Below, piece by piece: positions 15,957 through 23,913 of a stretch of DNA of 23,913 nucleotides (positions within the stretch are counted from its first letter, which is position 1; each line of letters opens with the position of its first letter). A program made the translations under genes and the position numbers. The DNA comes from an uncultured Caryophanales bacterium (lineage in GTDB: Bacteria; Bacillota_I; Bacilli_A; RF39; UBA660), in assembly GCA_905206805.1 (NCBI GenBank), contig CAJLIR010000018.1, positions 1 through 23,913 of the forward strand, read 5' to 3'. The notes below the pieces were generated by a model. That model saw only the letters and a list, made by a program, of their open reading frames with translations. It made no database searches and had not been told where the DNA came from.

Positions 15957-16312
15957 AGTAAATTTTTAAATAAGTAATAATTTATAAATATATCTTGATA
16001 TTCATTATTTTTAAATAAAAAAAAACTAATAATTATTAAGAAGAATAAGAAAATTGATAGCGCCACTATGATCAAACCTTTATAGATAAAAAATTTATAT
16101 TGCAAAATTAGTTAAAAAATACTCTACCATACTTTCTATTTAATCCTTTTAATATAAAGGGATGCAAGGTCCTACTTCACTTCTAACTATTACAATCTTG
16201 GATGAAACTTGATGCTTTATACTTTTTCATTAAAAACTAATCAAATTGTTGTATAATTAAATATAGAAGTTATATAAAAATAAAAATTTATTTAATAGAT
16301 GGATGTGATTAT
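15957..16312 (+). other. Intergenic stretch between retron and membrane protein gene
   Basis: No convincing gene. It contains a TATAAT at about 16254 followed by ATTAAATATAGAAGT, and an upstream AATCTTGGATG; both recur before the 20.9 kb gene. A short minus-strand hydrophobic reading (about 16105-15911) is open but lacks a good start. The piece GGATGCAAGGTCC near 16161-16173 has no clear role. Confidence 0.5.
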
Positions 16313-16981
16313 ATGAATAAAAATAAATCAACTTTTGTATCAAATGAAGAAGAATTAAAAAAGCAACAAAAAAAATTACTTGTTGAAATGAATAAACTTG
16401 ATAACGAAATACGAAAATCAAGGAAAAAGAAAATTATAGTTATCACATCTATTATTTTAATAATAATTACTATGATTAAAATTTTTTTTGGCACAATTGA
16501 ATTATATAATGTTTTTGGTGCTTCACCTTCCAAGGCTAGATATTATAATGTAACAGTAAATAATAAACAAATTGCTGTTTCATATATTTCAACAAAAAAA
16601 ATACCTATCATACCATTTTTAATTAATTTCAATAGTGTATATATGGGCAATAGTTATATTAAAGGTGATGATACAGGTAATTTTTTTTATAATGATGGTT
16701 CTGACAAATATATAATAGACATTAACTCATATAGTTGCTATTATAAGAACATTCAAATAGAATGTACGAATAATGAACAAAATATGAAACAAAATACTGA
16801 TACTAAATATACAAATTTATCAATTACAAGAACTACGAATCCTTATAAAAAAATATATACTGGCAAATATATTGATGATATTACTTCATATATAACAGAA
16901 AAAGGTAATTACCATATTGAAATAACTGCGAAATATGGCTTGATGGAGACAAAAATATACTTTTATATAATAACAAAATAA
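16313..16981 (+). CDS. Unknown 222-aa single-pass membrane protein
   Basis: I do not recognise a family. Residues 10-40 are a Lys/Glu-rich helix (EELKKQQKKLLVEMNKLDNE) likely to be a cytoplasmic coiled coil. Residues ~41-59 are a strong membrane helix (IIVITSIILIIITMIKIFF). The remaining ~160 residues are strand-rich and predicted outside the cell (VTVNNKQIAVSYIS, CYYKNIQIEC with a possible disulphide, TEKGNYHIEITAKYG). It begins 375 bases after the retron RT, behind the retron terminator and with its own TATAAT, so it is not clearly part of the retron. The ribosome binding site is weak (GGATGTGAT). It could be a surface protein or, less likely, a membrane effector of the retron. Confidence 0.65.
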   Translation: MNKNKSTFVSNEEELKKQQKKLLVEMNKLDNEIRKSRKKKIIVITSIILIIITMIKIFFGTIELYNVFGASPSKARYYNVTVNNKQIAVSYISTKKIPIIPFLINFNSVYMGNSYIKGDDTGNFFYNDGSDKYIIDINSYSCYYKNIQIECTNNEQNMKQNTDTKYTNLSITRTTNPYKKIYTGKYIDDITSYITEKGNYHIEITAKYGLMETKIYFYIITK

Positions 16982-17240
16982 AAAAATATGTTTTATAAGC
17001 GATAAACGAGAATAATAAAAATTAATATTGTGGTATAAAAATTAAAGAGAAAAAATGAACTACTAAAAACTGAATTTGGAATATGATTTATAATGAACTA
17101 ATATTTTATATCAAGATTGCTTAAATCGACATTTAAAAATTTATACTAATATAAAAATAGGAGTGTGTAAAAAAAACTATGTAAATGGAATCTAACCACA
17201 ATATTCTGAAACCTTAACTTGGTTTCTTTTTGTAAGATAC
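16982..17240 (+). other. Non-coding remnant region with a plus-strand terminator
   Basis: No gene is visible. GAAACC (17208-17213) and GGTTTC (17221-17226) around a 7-base loop, followed by five T, form a plausible plus-strand terminator. GGAGTGTGTAAAAAAAACT at 17160-17178 looks like the end of an IS256-type element but no transposase remains. Confidence 0.45.
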
Positions 17241-17381
17241 AAAAAAAATCAATCTTTCAATTGATTTCTATATATCAAGTTCAAACTAAATAGTTCGAAC
17301 AGATTCATCAATGGAGCAAGTGTCGTAGATATCTACAACTTTTTTCCAATAACGAAAGAATACATATAATCTTCCGTTGCT
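17241..17381 (-). ncRNA. Candidate structured small RNA, copy 1
   Basis: Read on the minus strand, an extended -10 TGTTAAAAT (TAAAAT at 17393-17388) is followed by three hairpins. They are AACGGAAGA/TCTTTCGTT (17379-17351), GTTGTAG/CTACGAC, and the shared GTTCGAACT/AGTTTGAAC. The transcript would end at the intrinsic terminator AAATCAAT/ATTGATTT with eight T (17267-17241), giving about 140 nt. The stretch from GTTGTAG through GCTCCA, TCTGTTCGAACT and TAGTTTGAACTT to the terminator matches a second locus at 21784-21889. No open reading frame lies inside it. I cannot place it in a known RNA family. Confidence 0.6.
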
Positions 17382-17475
17382 AGTAATATTTTAACACATA
17401 TTTCCTATAATGTTACAAAAAAATGTAAATAATATTAACTTATTTACACAAATTAAACAAAAACAATAAAATTTA

Positions 17476-17484
17476 TGTTATAAT
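17476..17484 (+). promoter_or_regulatory. Extended -10 promoter of the 17.5 kb operon
   Basis: TGTTATAAT with no good -35. It lies about 24 bases before the start codon, so the leader is short. Confidence 0.6.
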
Positions 17485-17507
17485 TCCATAAAGGAGATGA
17501 TTACTAT

Positions 17508-18854
<1,347 letters not shown>

Positions 18855-18860
18855 TTTAGC

Positions 18861-19244
18861 ATGAGTAATGCAAAAAAAGAAGAAATCAAAAAAATAAATT
18901 TTGAAAAAACAAATATCATTATAAATGAAACCTATATAGATGAAAATGGGCATGAAAGAGATAAACAAAAAAATATAAATATTTCTTCCCTTGGTGATAT
19001 AGATGTTAATAAGATAAAATCTATTGCAGAAAACATTTGCAAAGAAATAAAAAAATTGAATAAGGAAACTGAGTTTTCTATCCAACAGTTTATAGATAAA
19101 TATGAAGTTGAATGCAAAGATAAATATCTTTTATGTAATTTTATATTAAATTATTGCAAAAAAGAAAATATAATTATAGTTTTAAAAGACTTTAATGAAA
19201 ATTCAAAATTACCATGGAATATGTCTAGAATAAAGAAAAACTAA
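18861..19244 (+). CDS. Unknown 127-aa protein, second gene of the operon
   Basis: I do not recognise a family. It is a lysine-rich soluble protein: a polar N-terminal stretch (KINFEKTNIIINETYIDENG), then a helical segment (DVNKIKSIAENICKEIKKLNKE), and a C-terminal part QQFIDKYEVECKDKYLLCNFILNYCKKENIIIVLKDFN resembling a small winged-helix or SNase-unlike fold. It has four cysteines and no membrane segment. AAGGTGA for its ATG lies in the last codons of the preceding gene, only 6 bases separate the two genes, and a terminator follows directly. The two products are therefore likely to act together. Confidence 0.7.
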   Translation: MSNAKKEEIKKINFEKTNIIINETYIDENGHERDKQKNINISSLGDIDVNKIKSIAENICKEIKKLNKETEFSIQQFIDKYEVECKDKYLLCNFILNYCKKENIIIVLKDFNENSKLPWNMSRIKKN

Positions 19245-19266
19245 AGAGGCTATGATAAGCCTCTTT
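19243..19266 (+). terminator. Terminator after the 17.5-19.2 kb operon
   Basis: AAAGAGGCT pairs with AGCCTCTTT around a 6-base loop, with a short T run. The stop codon of the 127-aa gene is at the base of the stem. Confidence 0.65.
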
Positions 19267-19291
19267 TAGTATTGTCTATTGATTAATTTCA

Positions 19292-19486
19292 TTACTTATT
19301 TTCTAATTCGATAATTTTTTGATCTATAGATTTTATTATTTCTTCAGAAGTTTTTGGATGTTCTTTAATATAACCTTGAATTTTCCTTAATTGTTCTTTT
19401 CCTTCTTCTTCATTATAAGATGGATCATTTTTAATTTCTTCAATTTTTGCATCAATTTCTTTAATCATTTCATTAAGATCTTTCAC
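19292..19486 (-). CDS. Small coiled-coil protein, 64 aa
   Basis: GTG at 19486 is taken as the start because AAAGGAGGTG lies 6 bases before it; a longer reading would start inside that site. The product (KDLNEMIKEIDAKIEEIKND, a short loop around PSYNEEEG, then LRKIQGYIKEHPKTSEEII and a last helix) is almost entirely charged helices, consistent with a helical hairpin or coiled coil. It has no membrane segment. An extended -10 TGGTATAAT precedes it (about 19515-19507). It is not recognised as a named family. Strong ribosome binding site and promoter make it a likely real gene; its function is unknown. Confidence 0.65.
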   Translation of the reverse strand: MKDLNEMIKEIDAKIEEIKNDPSYNEEEGKEQLRKIQGYIKEHPKTSEEIIKSIDQKIIELENK

Positions 19487-19540
19487 TATTAACACCTCCT
19501 TTGATAAAATTATACCAGGAATACAATAAAACCCAAAATT

Positions 19541-20380
19541 TTAACTGAAAATCTTATCTAATAAGTCATCAATTAATTTTTTTGATTCCATTTCATTAAT
19601 GGCAAAACACTTTTTACCTAAATCTTTAAATGATGCTCCACAAGAATATAATTTTTTTCTATCTAAAATTAAAAATCGGTCGTGGAAAATATCAAGATTT
19701 TTAAATTCTATATTAGAGTACTCACTATTGTATTTTTTCACTAATAAATCATCAATATTTTTAGAAATAATTAATATCTTTTTATCAATATTTTTAAGAA
19801 CTTTTAAAAGTTGTTTAGAAGCATAATTGTCAATTATTATTATTTCTTCTTTTGCACTATCAAATAAGTCTAATAATAATGTATATGCATCAAATATTTG
19901 ACCTTCAAAAAATATAGTATTAATTTTTTCTTTTTCCTGCATTTTATTAAAAGTGTGCTCTAACTTTAATATTCTATTTTCGTGATTCAATAACATTTCA
20001 CTATTTATCAAACTATTAGAAACATATCTTCTTAATTTTACGAATGCATCAATGATTTGCACGTTTACTTTTACTGCAATATCACTTTTAAGTAATCCAG
20101 ATAACATCATTATTCCTTGTTCTGTTAAAACATAAGGTAAATATCTTACACCACCATGGTTAGTTTCACTTGAGATCGCAATTTGCGATCTCAAGTTATA
20201 AAATTCATTTTCTATTAATTGAAAGCAAAAAGTATCAGGAAATCTTTTAATATTCCTTTTAATAACTTCATTAATTCTTCTTGTTTCTACTTGATAAAGT
20301 TTAGCAACATCAGAAGACAACATTACTTTAACTCCTCTTATTTCATATATCATATTTTCTACATTATTGTTAATTAACAA
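19541..20380 (-). CDS. ORF6N-domain protein with PLD-like C-terminus, 5' end disturbed
   Basis: Residues ~10-95 form an ORF6N DNA-binding domain (IRGVKVMLSSDVAKLYQVET, then KRFPDTFCFQL and YLPYVLTEQGIMMLSGLLKSD), found in phage-derived and accessory regulators. After a coiled-coil linker (~125-150), the C-terminal part has a PLD-like HKD variant: HDRFLILD (233-240) and SCGASFKDLGKK (246-257). The good start signals, GAGG and an ATG at 20420, are in another frame: they give MGNTNVLEKENNNIVN and stop at 20370, so a one-base shift separates them from this frame. Here the frame opens at a TTG (20380); the first internal ATG (20353) lacks a ribosome binding site. It is either a recent frameshift or reinitiation after a leader peptide. 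A 29-base palindrome lies inside the gene at 20168-20196. Confidence 0.8.
   Translation of the reverse strand: MLINNNVENMIYEIRGVKVMLSSDVAKLYQVETRRINEVIKRNIKRFPDTFCFQLIENEFYNLRSQIAISSETNHGGVRYLPYVLTEQGIMMLSGLLKSDIAVKVNVQIIDAFVKLRRYVSNSLINSEMLLNHENRILKLEHTFNKMQEKEKINTIFFEGQIFDAYTLLLDLFDSAKEEIIIIDNYASKQLLKVLKNIDKKILIISKNIDDLLVKKYNSEYSNIEFKNLDIFHDRFLILDRKKLYSCGASFKDLGKKCFAINEMESKKLIDDLLDKIFS
20168..20196. repeat. Perfect 14-bp inverted repeat inside the ORF6N gene
   Basis: ACTTGAGATCGCAA, one central T, then its exact reverse complement. It encodes the LRSQIAISS part of the ORF6N domain. Confidence 0.95.
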
Positions 20381-20468
20381 TATTATTATTTTCTTTTTCT
20401 AAAACATTAGTATTTCCCATTTTTACCTCACCTTCTGAAAATAAATTAATTGTGTTATTGGTAAAATA

Positions 20469-20496
20469 ATTATAACACCTCTAATCTATAATTCAA
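20469..20496 (-). promoter_or_regulatory. Promoter of the ORF6N gene
   Basis: TTGAAT (20496-20491), 16-base spacer, TATAAT (20474-20469) preceded by TGT. It lies about 50 bases before the ATG at 20420. Confidence 0.65.
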
Positions 20497-20629
20497 AGTC
20501 ACCTCTACTTTTATTTTTATGTTTATCATTTTCTTTGTTCCAAACATAATCATCTTTAATTGATTCAGTAGTATCAACACTAAATATGCCATGTTCATAC
20601 ATATCTTTAGATACTTTCCAATAATCCTC
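20486..20629 (-). pseudogene. C-terminal gene remnant
   Basis: A 47-codon open stretch after an in-frame TAA (20632-20630) ends at TAG 20486. It reads EDYWKVSKDMYEHGIFSVD, then TTESIKDDYVWNKEND and a basic end KHKNKSRGDFEL. Codon-like composition and a proper stop suggest the tail of a lost protein, but there is no start or ribosome binding site. The parent family is not recognised. The ORF6N promoter -35 overlaps its end. Confidence 0.4.
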
Positions 20630-20632
20630 TTA

Positions 20633-20881
20633 TTTTACTTCCAAATGTTGGATATATTCTAGAAATGTTGGATGAATCTTGGATGTTTTAATTTAGTAAT
20701 AAAATTTACCAAAATGATGGTATAATTATATATAGAAGTGACAGATAAATAGTAATTTGCCGATAATCATTTTTTGAACAAAAGTTGTAACTTTTTTAAA
20801 ATATGTTACTATGTAGTTGATTATTAGTAGAATTAAAGCTTATTTTTATTAAAATAAGAACAAAATAAAGGAGGTATTGTT
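20633..20881 (+). other. Long leader / promoter region of the 20.9 kb gene
   Basis: It contains GTTGGATG and AATCTTGGATG (20667-20694), then GGTATAATTATATATAGAAGT (around 20724-20744). These match the region before the 16.3 kb membrane-protein gene. A weak A/T hairpin (AAAAGT/ACTTTT, about 20780-20797) lies in the resulting ~130-base leader. Confidence 0.5.
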
Positions 20882-21448
20882 ATGAAAAAGAAAAAAATTA
20901 TTATTTTATCTATTTTAGTTATCTTTATAATTGCTATGATTTGTGGTGTAATTTGGTACTTTAACAATAGAAATTCAAATTATAAGCCAAATGGCAAATT
21001 AAATTATGATACAGTACTTGTGAATGAAGAAACAAATCCATATTATCAAGTTGGATTTGCTGATTATGTGTTTATAGGAAAGGTAGATAAGGAAATTGAA
21101 AGGACATTCTCAGATTATGGCTCAGCTAGAACTATATATGAAATCGAGGTAACAGAAAATTTGAAGGGTGATCTACAAAATATAATTAAAGTAACTTATC
21201 CTGGTGGATATGATAAAGATGGAACTCTTATATTGCATAAAGGTGATTATATAACGGATGAGGAATTACCAAAGATAGGTGAAAATTATATATTTGTGGG
21301 TATTGGACAGCCAAACGGAACAATATTATTACAAGATTTATATTCTGATACTCCATATACAGAAGAAAATAAAGAAAAATACTTGGACTATATTAATAAT
21401 CAAGAGAATGTAGACAGAGAAAGATTTAAAAGTATTTATGAGAATTAG
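20882..21448 (+). CDS. Unknown membrane-anchored extracytoplasmic protein, 188 aa
   Basis: Four lysines and a hydrophobic helix (residues ~6-27) form an uncleaved signal anchor; AMIC at 19-22 does not fit a lipobox. The exported ~155 residues contain a beta-rich core (FADYVFIGKVDKEIERTF, then TIYEIEVTENLKGDLQN and IIKVTYPGGYDKDG; NYIFVGIG), a layout seen in small Bacillota surface proteins with an OB-like or beta-sandwich fold and no assigned role. AAAGGAGGT lies 6 bases before the ATG. It shares its upstream promoter block with the membrane protein at 16.3 kb. It is a single gene; its function is unknown. Confidence 0.75.
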   Translation: MKKKKIIILSILVIFIIAMICGVIWYFNNRNSNYKPNGKLNYDTVLVNEETNPYYQVGFADYVFIGKVDKEIERTFSDYGSARTIYEIEVTENLKGDLQNIIKVTYPGGYDKDGTLILHKGDYITDEELPKIGENYIFVGIGQPNGTILLQDLYSDTPYTEENKEKYLDYINNQENVDRERFKSIYEN

Positions 21449-21513
21449 AAAAATGCAATAGTTGATTAACAATAACTACTTTTCTTTTTTATGCTATTAT
21501 TGTAAAAGACAAA

Positions 21514-21744
21514 TTACAATTTATTAGTGAGATTAGTTTGAAATATAACTAGTCTTTTTATTTTGAAAGAAGAATTGTTTATAATGATTTTATGTGGTTC
21601 TAGATAATTTAAATTAGTGTTGTTAATTCGTTTGATACTACCATTGATAATTTTTGGTGTAGTGTGGCAAAACTCACAAATAAACTCAATACGTTGTTTT
21701 AGATTACTTTCCATTTCTAACTCTTGTGTAGTAAACTTTATCAT
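21514..21744 (-). CDS. Small 76-aa protein with a CxxC motif
   Basis: The ATG at 21744 is preferred over one 12 bases upstream because AAGGATGGTG lies before it at 6 bases. The product has a short helix (TTQELEMESNLKQRIEF), CEFC followed by His (possible metal site), and strand-like segments PKIINGSIKRIN and HKIIINNSSFKIKRLVIF. It is not recognised. It lies just after the terminator of the second small RNA on the same strand, so readthrough of that RNA would reach it. It may be a real small gene or a remnant. Confidence 0.45.
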   Translation of the reverse strand: MIKFTTQELEMESNLKQRIEFICEFCHTTPKIINGSIKRINNTNLNYLEPHKIIINNSSFKIKRLVIFQTNLTNKL

Positions 21745-21783
21745 AAAATTCACCATCCTTTCTTTGTTAATTCTTTTGTAAAC

Positions 21784-21900
21784 AAAAAAAAATCAACCCG
21801 AATGGATTGATATATATGTTAAGTTCAAACTATGAAGTTCGAACAGAAAAGTCACTGGAGCGATTAAGCTACAGCTTACGAACTACAACGTTCTCTTTCT
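21784..21900 (-). ncRNA. Candidate structured small RNA, copy 2
   Basis: On the minus strand a promoter TTGTTT (21935-21930), 17-base spacer, TATAAT (21912-21907) drives a ~117-nt transcript. It contains GTTGTAG, an AAGCT/AGCTT hairpin, GCTCCAGTGA, the hairpin GTTCGAACT/AGTTTGAAC, and an intrinsic terminator ATCAATCC/GGGTTGAT with eight or more T. The order and spacing of these blocks match the locus at 17241-17339. It starts about 45 bases after the truncated end of the ATPase pseudogene. Confidence 0.65.
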
Positions 21901-21944
21901 AAAAACATTATATATTAAAATTACATTTAAAACAATATTTTAGT

Positions 21945-22820
21945 TCATTCTTCTAATATAAAAATATAATTGTCTAATGTTTTCTTTTCTAACGAAGGAA
22001 TAAGAATAGTAAAAATAAGTAATAATATAATAGTTTTTAAACCACTACCTGATTGAGATAAGGCAATTCTTCCTTTGTTTTCCTCGTCTAAAAAAATCTC
22101 CCAAACTAAATTATCTTTATCTTCGATTGTCTGTACAACAATATTAGTAAAATTATAACTATCGCCCATAATTTCATTAAGCCTATTTAATAATTCCTTT
22201 TGCACTTTCGAACCATCTAAATCATTTTTGTTAATGAATTTATTAATTATATTACTAGCACCAATTCCATTTCCATCTACTTGTATTATGCTAGAATCTT
22301 TTTCAGGTATAATATTTCTTTCAGAATATAATCTTTTTACATTCTTTTGTTTATATTTAATTCCTTTTATTATTTGTACTGAGTGTGAAGAATCTAATTC
22401 CTTAAAATCATCATTAGGAATGTAATTTTTTGATGCTTCATTTGTAAAACTACCATAAGATGATTTTTGCATAACCCTATAATCATAACAAAAACATTTT
22501 CCACTCAATTTTTTTCTTGCAAATTCGTAATCATCTAATCTAGAAACAGTGTGAGAATTCCAAGATGAAAAATATCCTTTTGAAAAACTACCAAAATCAT
22601 TTTCGTCTAATTCTTTATTTATAATTAATTTAAGATTTGTATTCTTTTTACATTCATCACAATATTTACTTGCGTTATAATGAAATTATATCATATCTAT
22701 TAAACTTGATTTACCAATATTATTTTTACCAATAATTACATTGATAGGTTTTATTTCTTCAAATCCTATAGGTTCATTAAAACATTTATAATTAGAAATT
22801 TTAATTCCATATTTCTCCAT
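21945..22820 (-). pseudogene. AAA/OLD-like ATPase, interrupted and truncated
   Basis: It starts at ATG 22820 with GGAGG 6 bases upstream. It reads MEKYGIKISNYKCF..., with Walker A GKNNIGKSSL around residues 32-41, then hits an in-frame TAA at 22688-22686. The same frame continues open for about 246 codons: FHYNASKYCDECKKN, a region with KDNLVWEIFLD, an ABC-type signature LSQSGSGLKTII, and the start of Walker B as NYIFILEE. It ends in TGA exactly where EEP-N-LHP would follow, so the D-loop, switch His and any C-terminal nuclease (TOPRIM in OLD, or similar) are gone. Intact relatives are defence or SMC-like DNA-handling ATPases. The gene is inactive by both lesions unless the TAA is misread. 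Confidence 0.85.
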
Positions 22821-22916
22821 ATAATACCTCCATTTCTACAAATTTTCTTTTTAATTATTATATAGAAAAAATTATATTTATTCAACGTAACTATGGGAAT
22901 TTTTTGTACTTTATTG

Positions 22917-22922
22917 TATAAT
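22917..22922 (+). promoter_or_regulatory. -10 element before the EamA transporter
   Basis: TATAAT 30 bases before the start codon; no clear -35. It is divergent from the ATPase pseudogene. Confidence 0.5.
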
Positions 22923-22952
22923 ATCTTATAGTTAATCATTGGGAGGTGTTAT

Positions 22953-23816
22953 ATGAATAAAAGAGTTCCTGCTATTATATCTACGGTTTCAAATAGTTTT
23001 TGTGATTTTACCTTAGACATAGCAGTTAATAAATATAATATGTACTTTATATTGTTTGGGACTGCATTAGGTTCATTTGTAATTCAATTAATTTATGGAA
23101 TTATAAATGGTGTATCGGTAACATTTCCATCTTTGATTTTTATTATTGCAAATGGAATTTGTATGTTATTGGGATATGTTCTTTATGTACAAGCATTAAA
23201 AAGATTACCCGTAGCCCTTACCGGTTTGATAGAGTCTGGTAGTTTATTTGCATATTTGTTAATTGATTTTGCTTGTGGGTATTTAAAAATAAATCTATGT
23301 TTTTTGTTTTTATTTACAATTTTTATGCTATCTATATTTATATTTTCGTATGATACATATAAACAAAAAGATGAAAATATAATTAAAAAAATTAAAATGT
23401 CAGGTATTTTAATATTACTTTGCTCAATGCTATTTTATGGATTTGAACCTTATTTGATTAGGTTTGCAAGTGATGTTGGTGCAAATGAAGTAGCAATTAA
23501 TTTTGGATATTATTTTTTTGCAATTCCTTTCTTTTTCATTATGATGAAAAATAACAAAACAAAAGAAACGAAAGGTAATTATAGTGGTTCTATTAAATTG
23601 ATTTTATTAATATCATTGTTTGAAGCAATATATTATTTATTTGGAACAATGGGGTATGTAAATGAAGCAGCTGTTATAAATGCAATAATACAAGAAATAA
23701 GAGTATTCTTACTATTTATTCTATCAATAGTTTTTGGAACCGATAAATTATCATTAAATAAAATTATTGCTATAATTATGGGAATTTTATCAGTCATAGG
23801 AATATACTTATATTAA
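22953..23816 (+). CDS. EamA/DMT-family transporter
   Basis: It is 287 aa with about ten hydrophobic helices in two halves, as in the drug/metabolite transporter superfamily (two EamA repeats). Recognisable family features are the end of repeat one (LGYVLYVQALKRLPVALTGL, an xALxxxPVAxxxxI-like motif) and the matching end of repeat two (AIIQEIRVFLLFILSIVFGTDKLS, corresponding to the GExxxx helix, then a final IIAIIMGILSVIGIYL). The substrate cannot be told from sequence; relatives export amino acids or other small metabolites. GGGAGGTG precedes the ATG. It has no detectable partner gene; the next sequence is an inverted-repeat cluster. Confidence 0.85.
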   Translation: MNKRVPAIISTVSNSFCDFTLDIAVNKYNMYFILFGTALGSFVIQLIYGIINGVSVTFPSLIFIIANGICMLLGYVLYVQALKRLPVALTGLIESGSLFAYLLIDFACGYLKINLCFLFLFTIFMLSIFIFSYDTYKQKDENIIKKIKMSGILILLCSMLFYGFEPYLIRFASDVGANEVAINFGYYFFAIPFFFIMMKNNKTKETKGNYSGSIKLILLISLFEAIYYLFGTMGYVNEAAVINAIIQEIRVFLLFILSIVFGTDKLSLNKIIAIIMGILSVIGIYLY

Positions 23817-23825
23817 TTTGTTTTT

Positions 23826-23902
23826 GGGGATTGGGGTTTCCCCATATGAGAATTTATACGGGAGTATAAATTCAGTGCTGGCTAGACAAGAATATTACTC
23901 CC
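23826..23902. repeat. Nested inverted repeats at the window edge
   Basis: GGGG-TTT-CCCC (23833-23843) is preceded by another GGGG. Then comes the perfect 10-bp pair GAATTTATAC / GTATAAATTC (23850-23873, GGGA loop). The second arm can instead pair, imperfectly, with GAATATTACTCCC (23890-23902). The local G content is far above the surroundings. Such structure suits an origin of transfer, a regulatory leader, or the edge of a mobile element; no T run follows. Confidence 0.6.
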
Positions 23903-23913
23903 AAATTAAGAAA

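Noticed and set aside
15911..16105. Minus-strand hydrophobic small reading next to the retron, considered as a type I toxin
   Set aside because: It opens on a TTG with no ribosome binding site, ends inside the retron terminator and RT gene, and a possible GTG start further in has poor spacing. The hydrophobicity follows from AT-rich DNA.
17281..17300. GTTCGAAC considered as the T-arm of a tRNA
   Set aside because: No acceptor stem, anticodon arm or correct spacing on either strand; the motif is one arm of a 9-bp hairpin in the small RNA.
20775..20800. AAAAGT/ACTTTT hairpin in the 20.8 kb leader as a regulated terminator
   Set aside because: The stem is six A/T-rich pairs with little stability and the T run is short, so attenuation is not supported.

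Overview
The window is very AT-rich DNA of a Bacillota-type (low-GC Gram-positive) bacterium. Three things point to class Bacilli or a close uncultured gut relative: the dnaB-dnaI-thrS gene order known from Bacillus, strong AGGAGG-type ribosome binding sites, and T-box leaders. TGA serves as a stop in several genes (retron RT, the 13.7 kb gene, the 17.5 kb gene), so the mycoplasma code is not in use.

Layout. Positions 1-7700 (minus strand) hold the conserved chromosome. They carry the start of a PD-(D/E)XK/Rpn-type protein, thrS without a TGS domain, a small unknown gene translationally coupled to thrS behind a threonine T-box, a divergent RNB-domain protein, dnaI, dnaB and a CmpB-like membrane protein. 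Positions 7.8-12.1 kb hold two paralogous beta-helix proteins with WxL-like C-termini. They flank an oppositely oriented, frameshifted DUF11 gene. Positions 12.1-13.6 kb hold an alanine-specifier T-box and alaA, which make a coherent regulatory unit.

From 13.6 kb onward the window is accessory. Two unknown small genes lie immediately before a complete retron: promoter, foldable msr-msd RNA, and an RT with the NAxxH, YxDD and VTG hallmarks. A membrane protein follows. Next comes a two-gene operon of unknown function carrying a 13-fold AAT repeat, then a coiled-coil small gene, an ORF6N/PLD-like gene with a disturbed 5' end, and a membrane-anchored protein. The region ends with a small CxxC protein, a decayed AAA/OLD-like ATPase and an EamA transporter. 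The last 90 bases carry strong nested inverted repeats.

The best candidates for something undescribed are three. (1) The retron has no recognisable effector and two unknown genes directly upstream whose promoter resembles the retron promoter. (2) A pair of small structured RNAs on the minus strand (near 17.3 and 21.85 kb) share a core hairpin and an intrinsic terminator; one lies directly after the truncated ATPase. (3) The RNB-domain protein between dnaI and thrS has lost one catalytic aspartate. All assignments come from reading the sequence; no database search was run.
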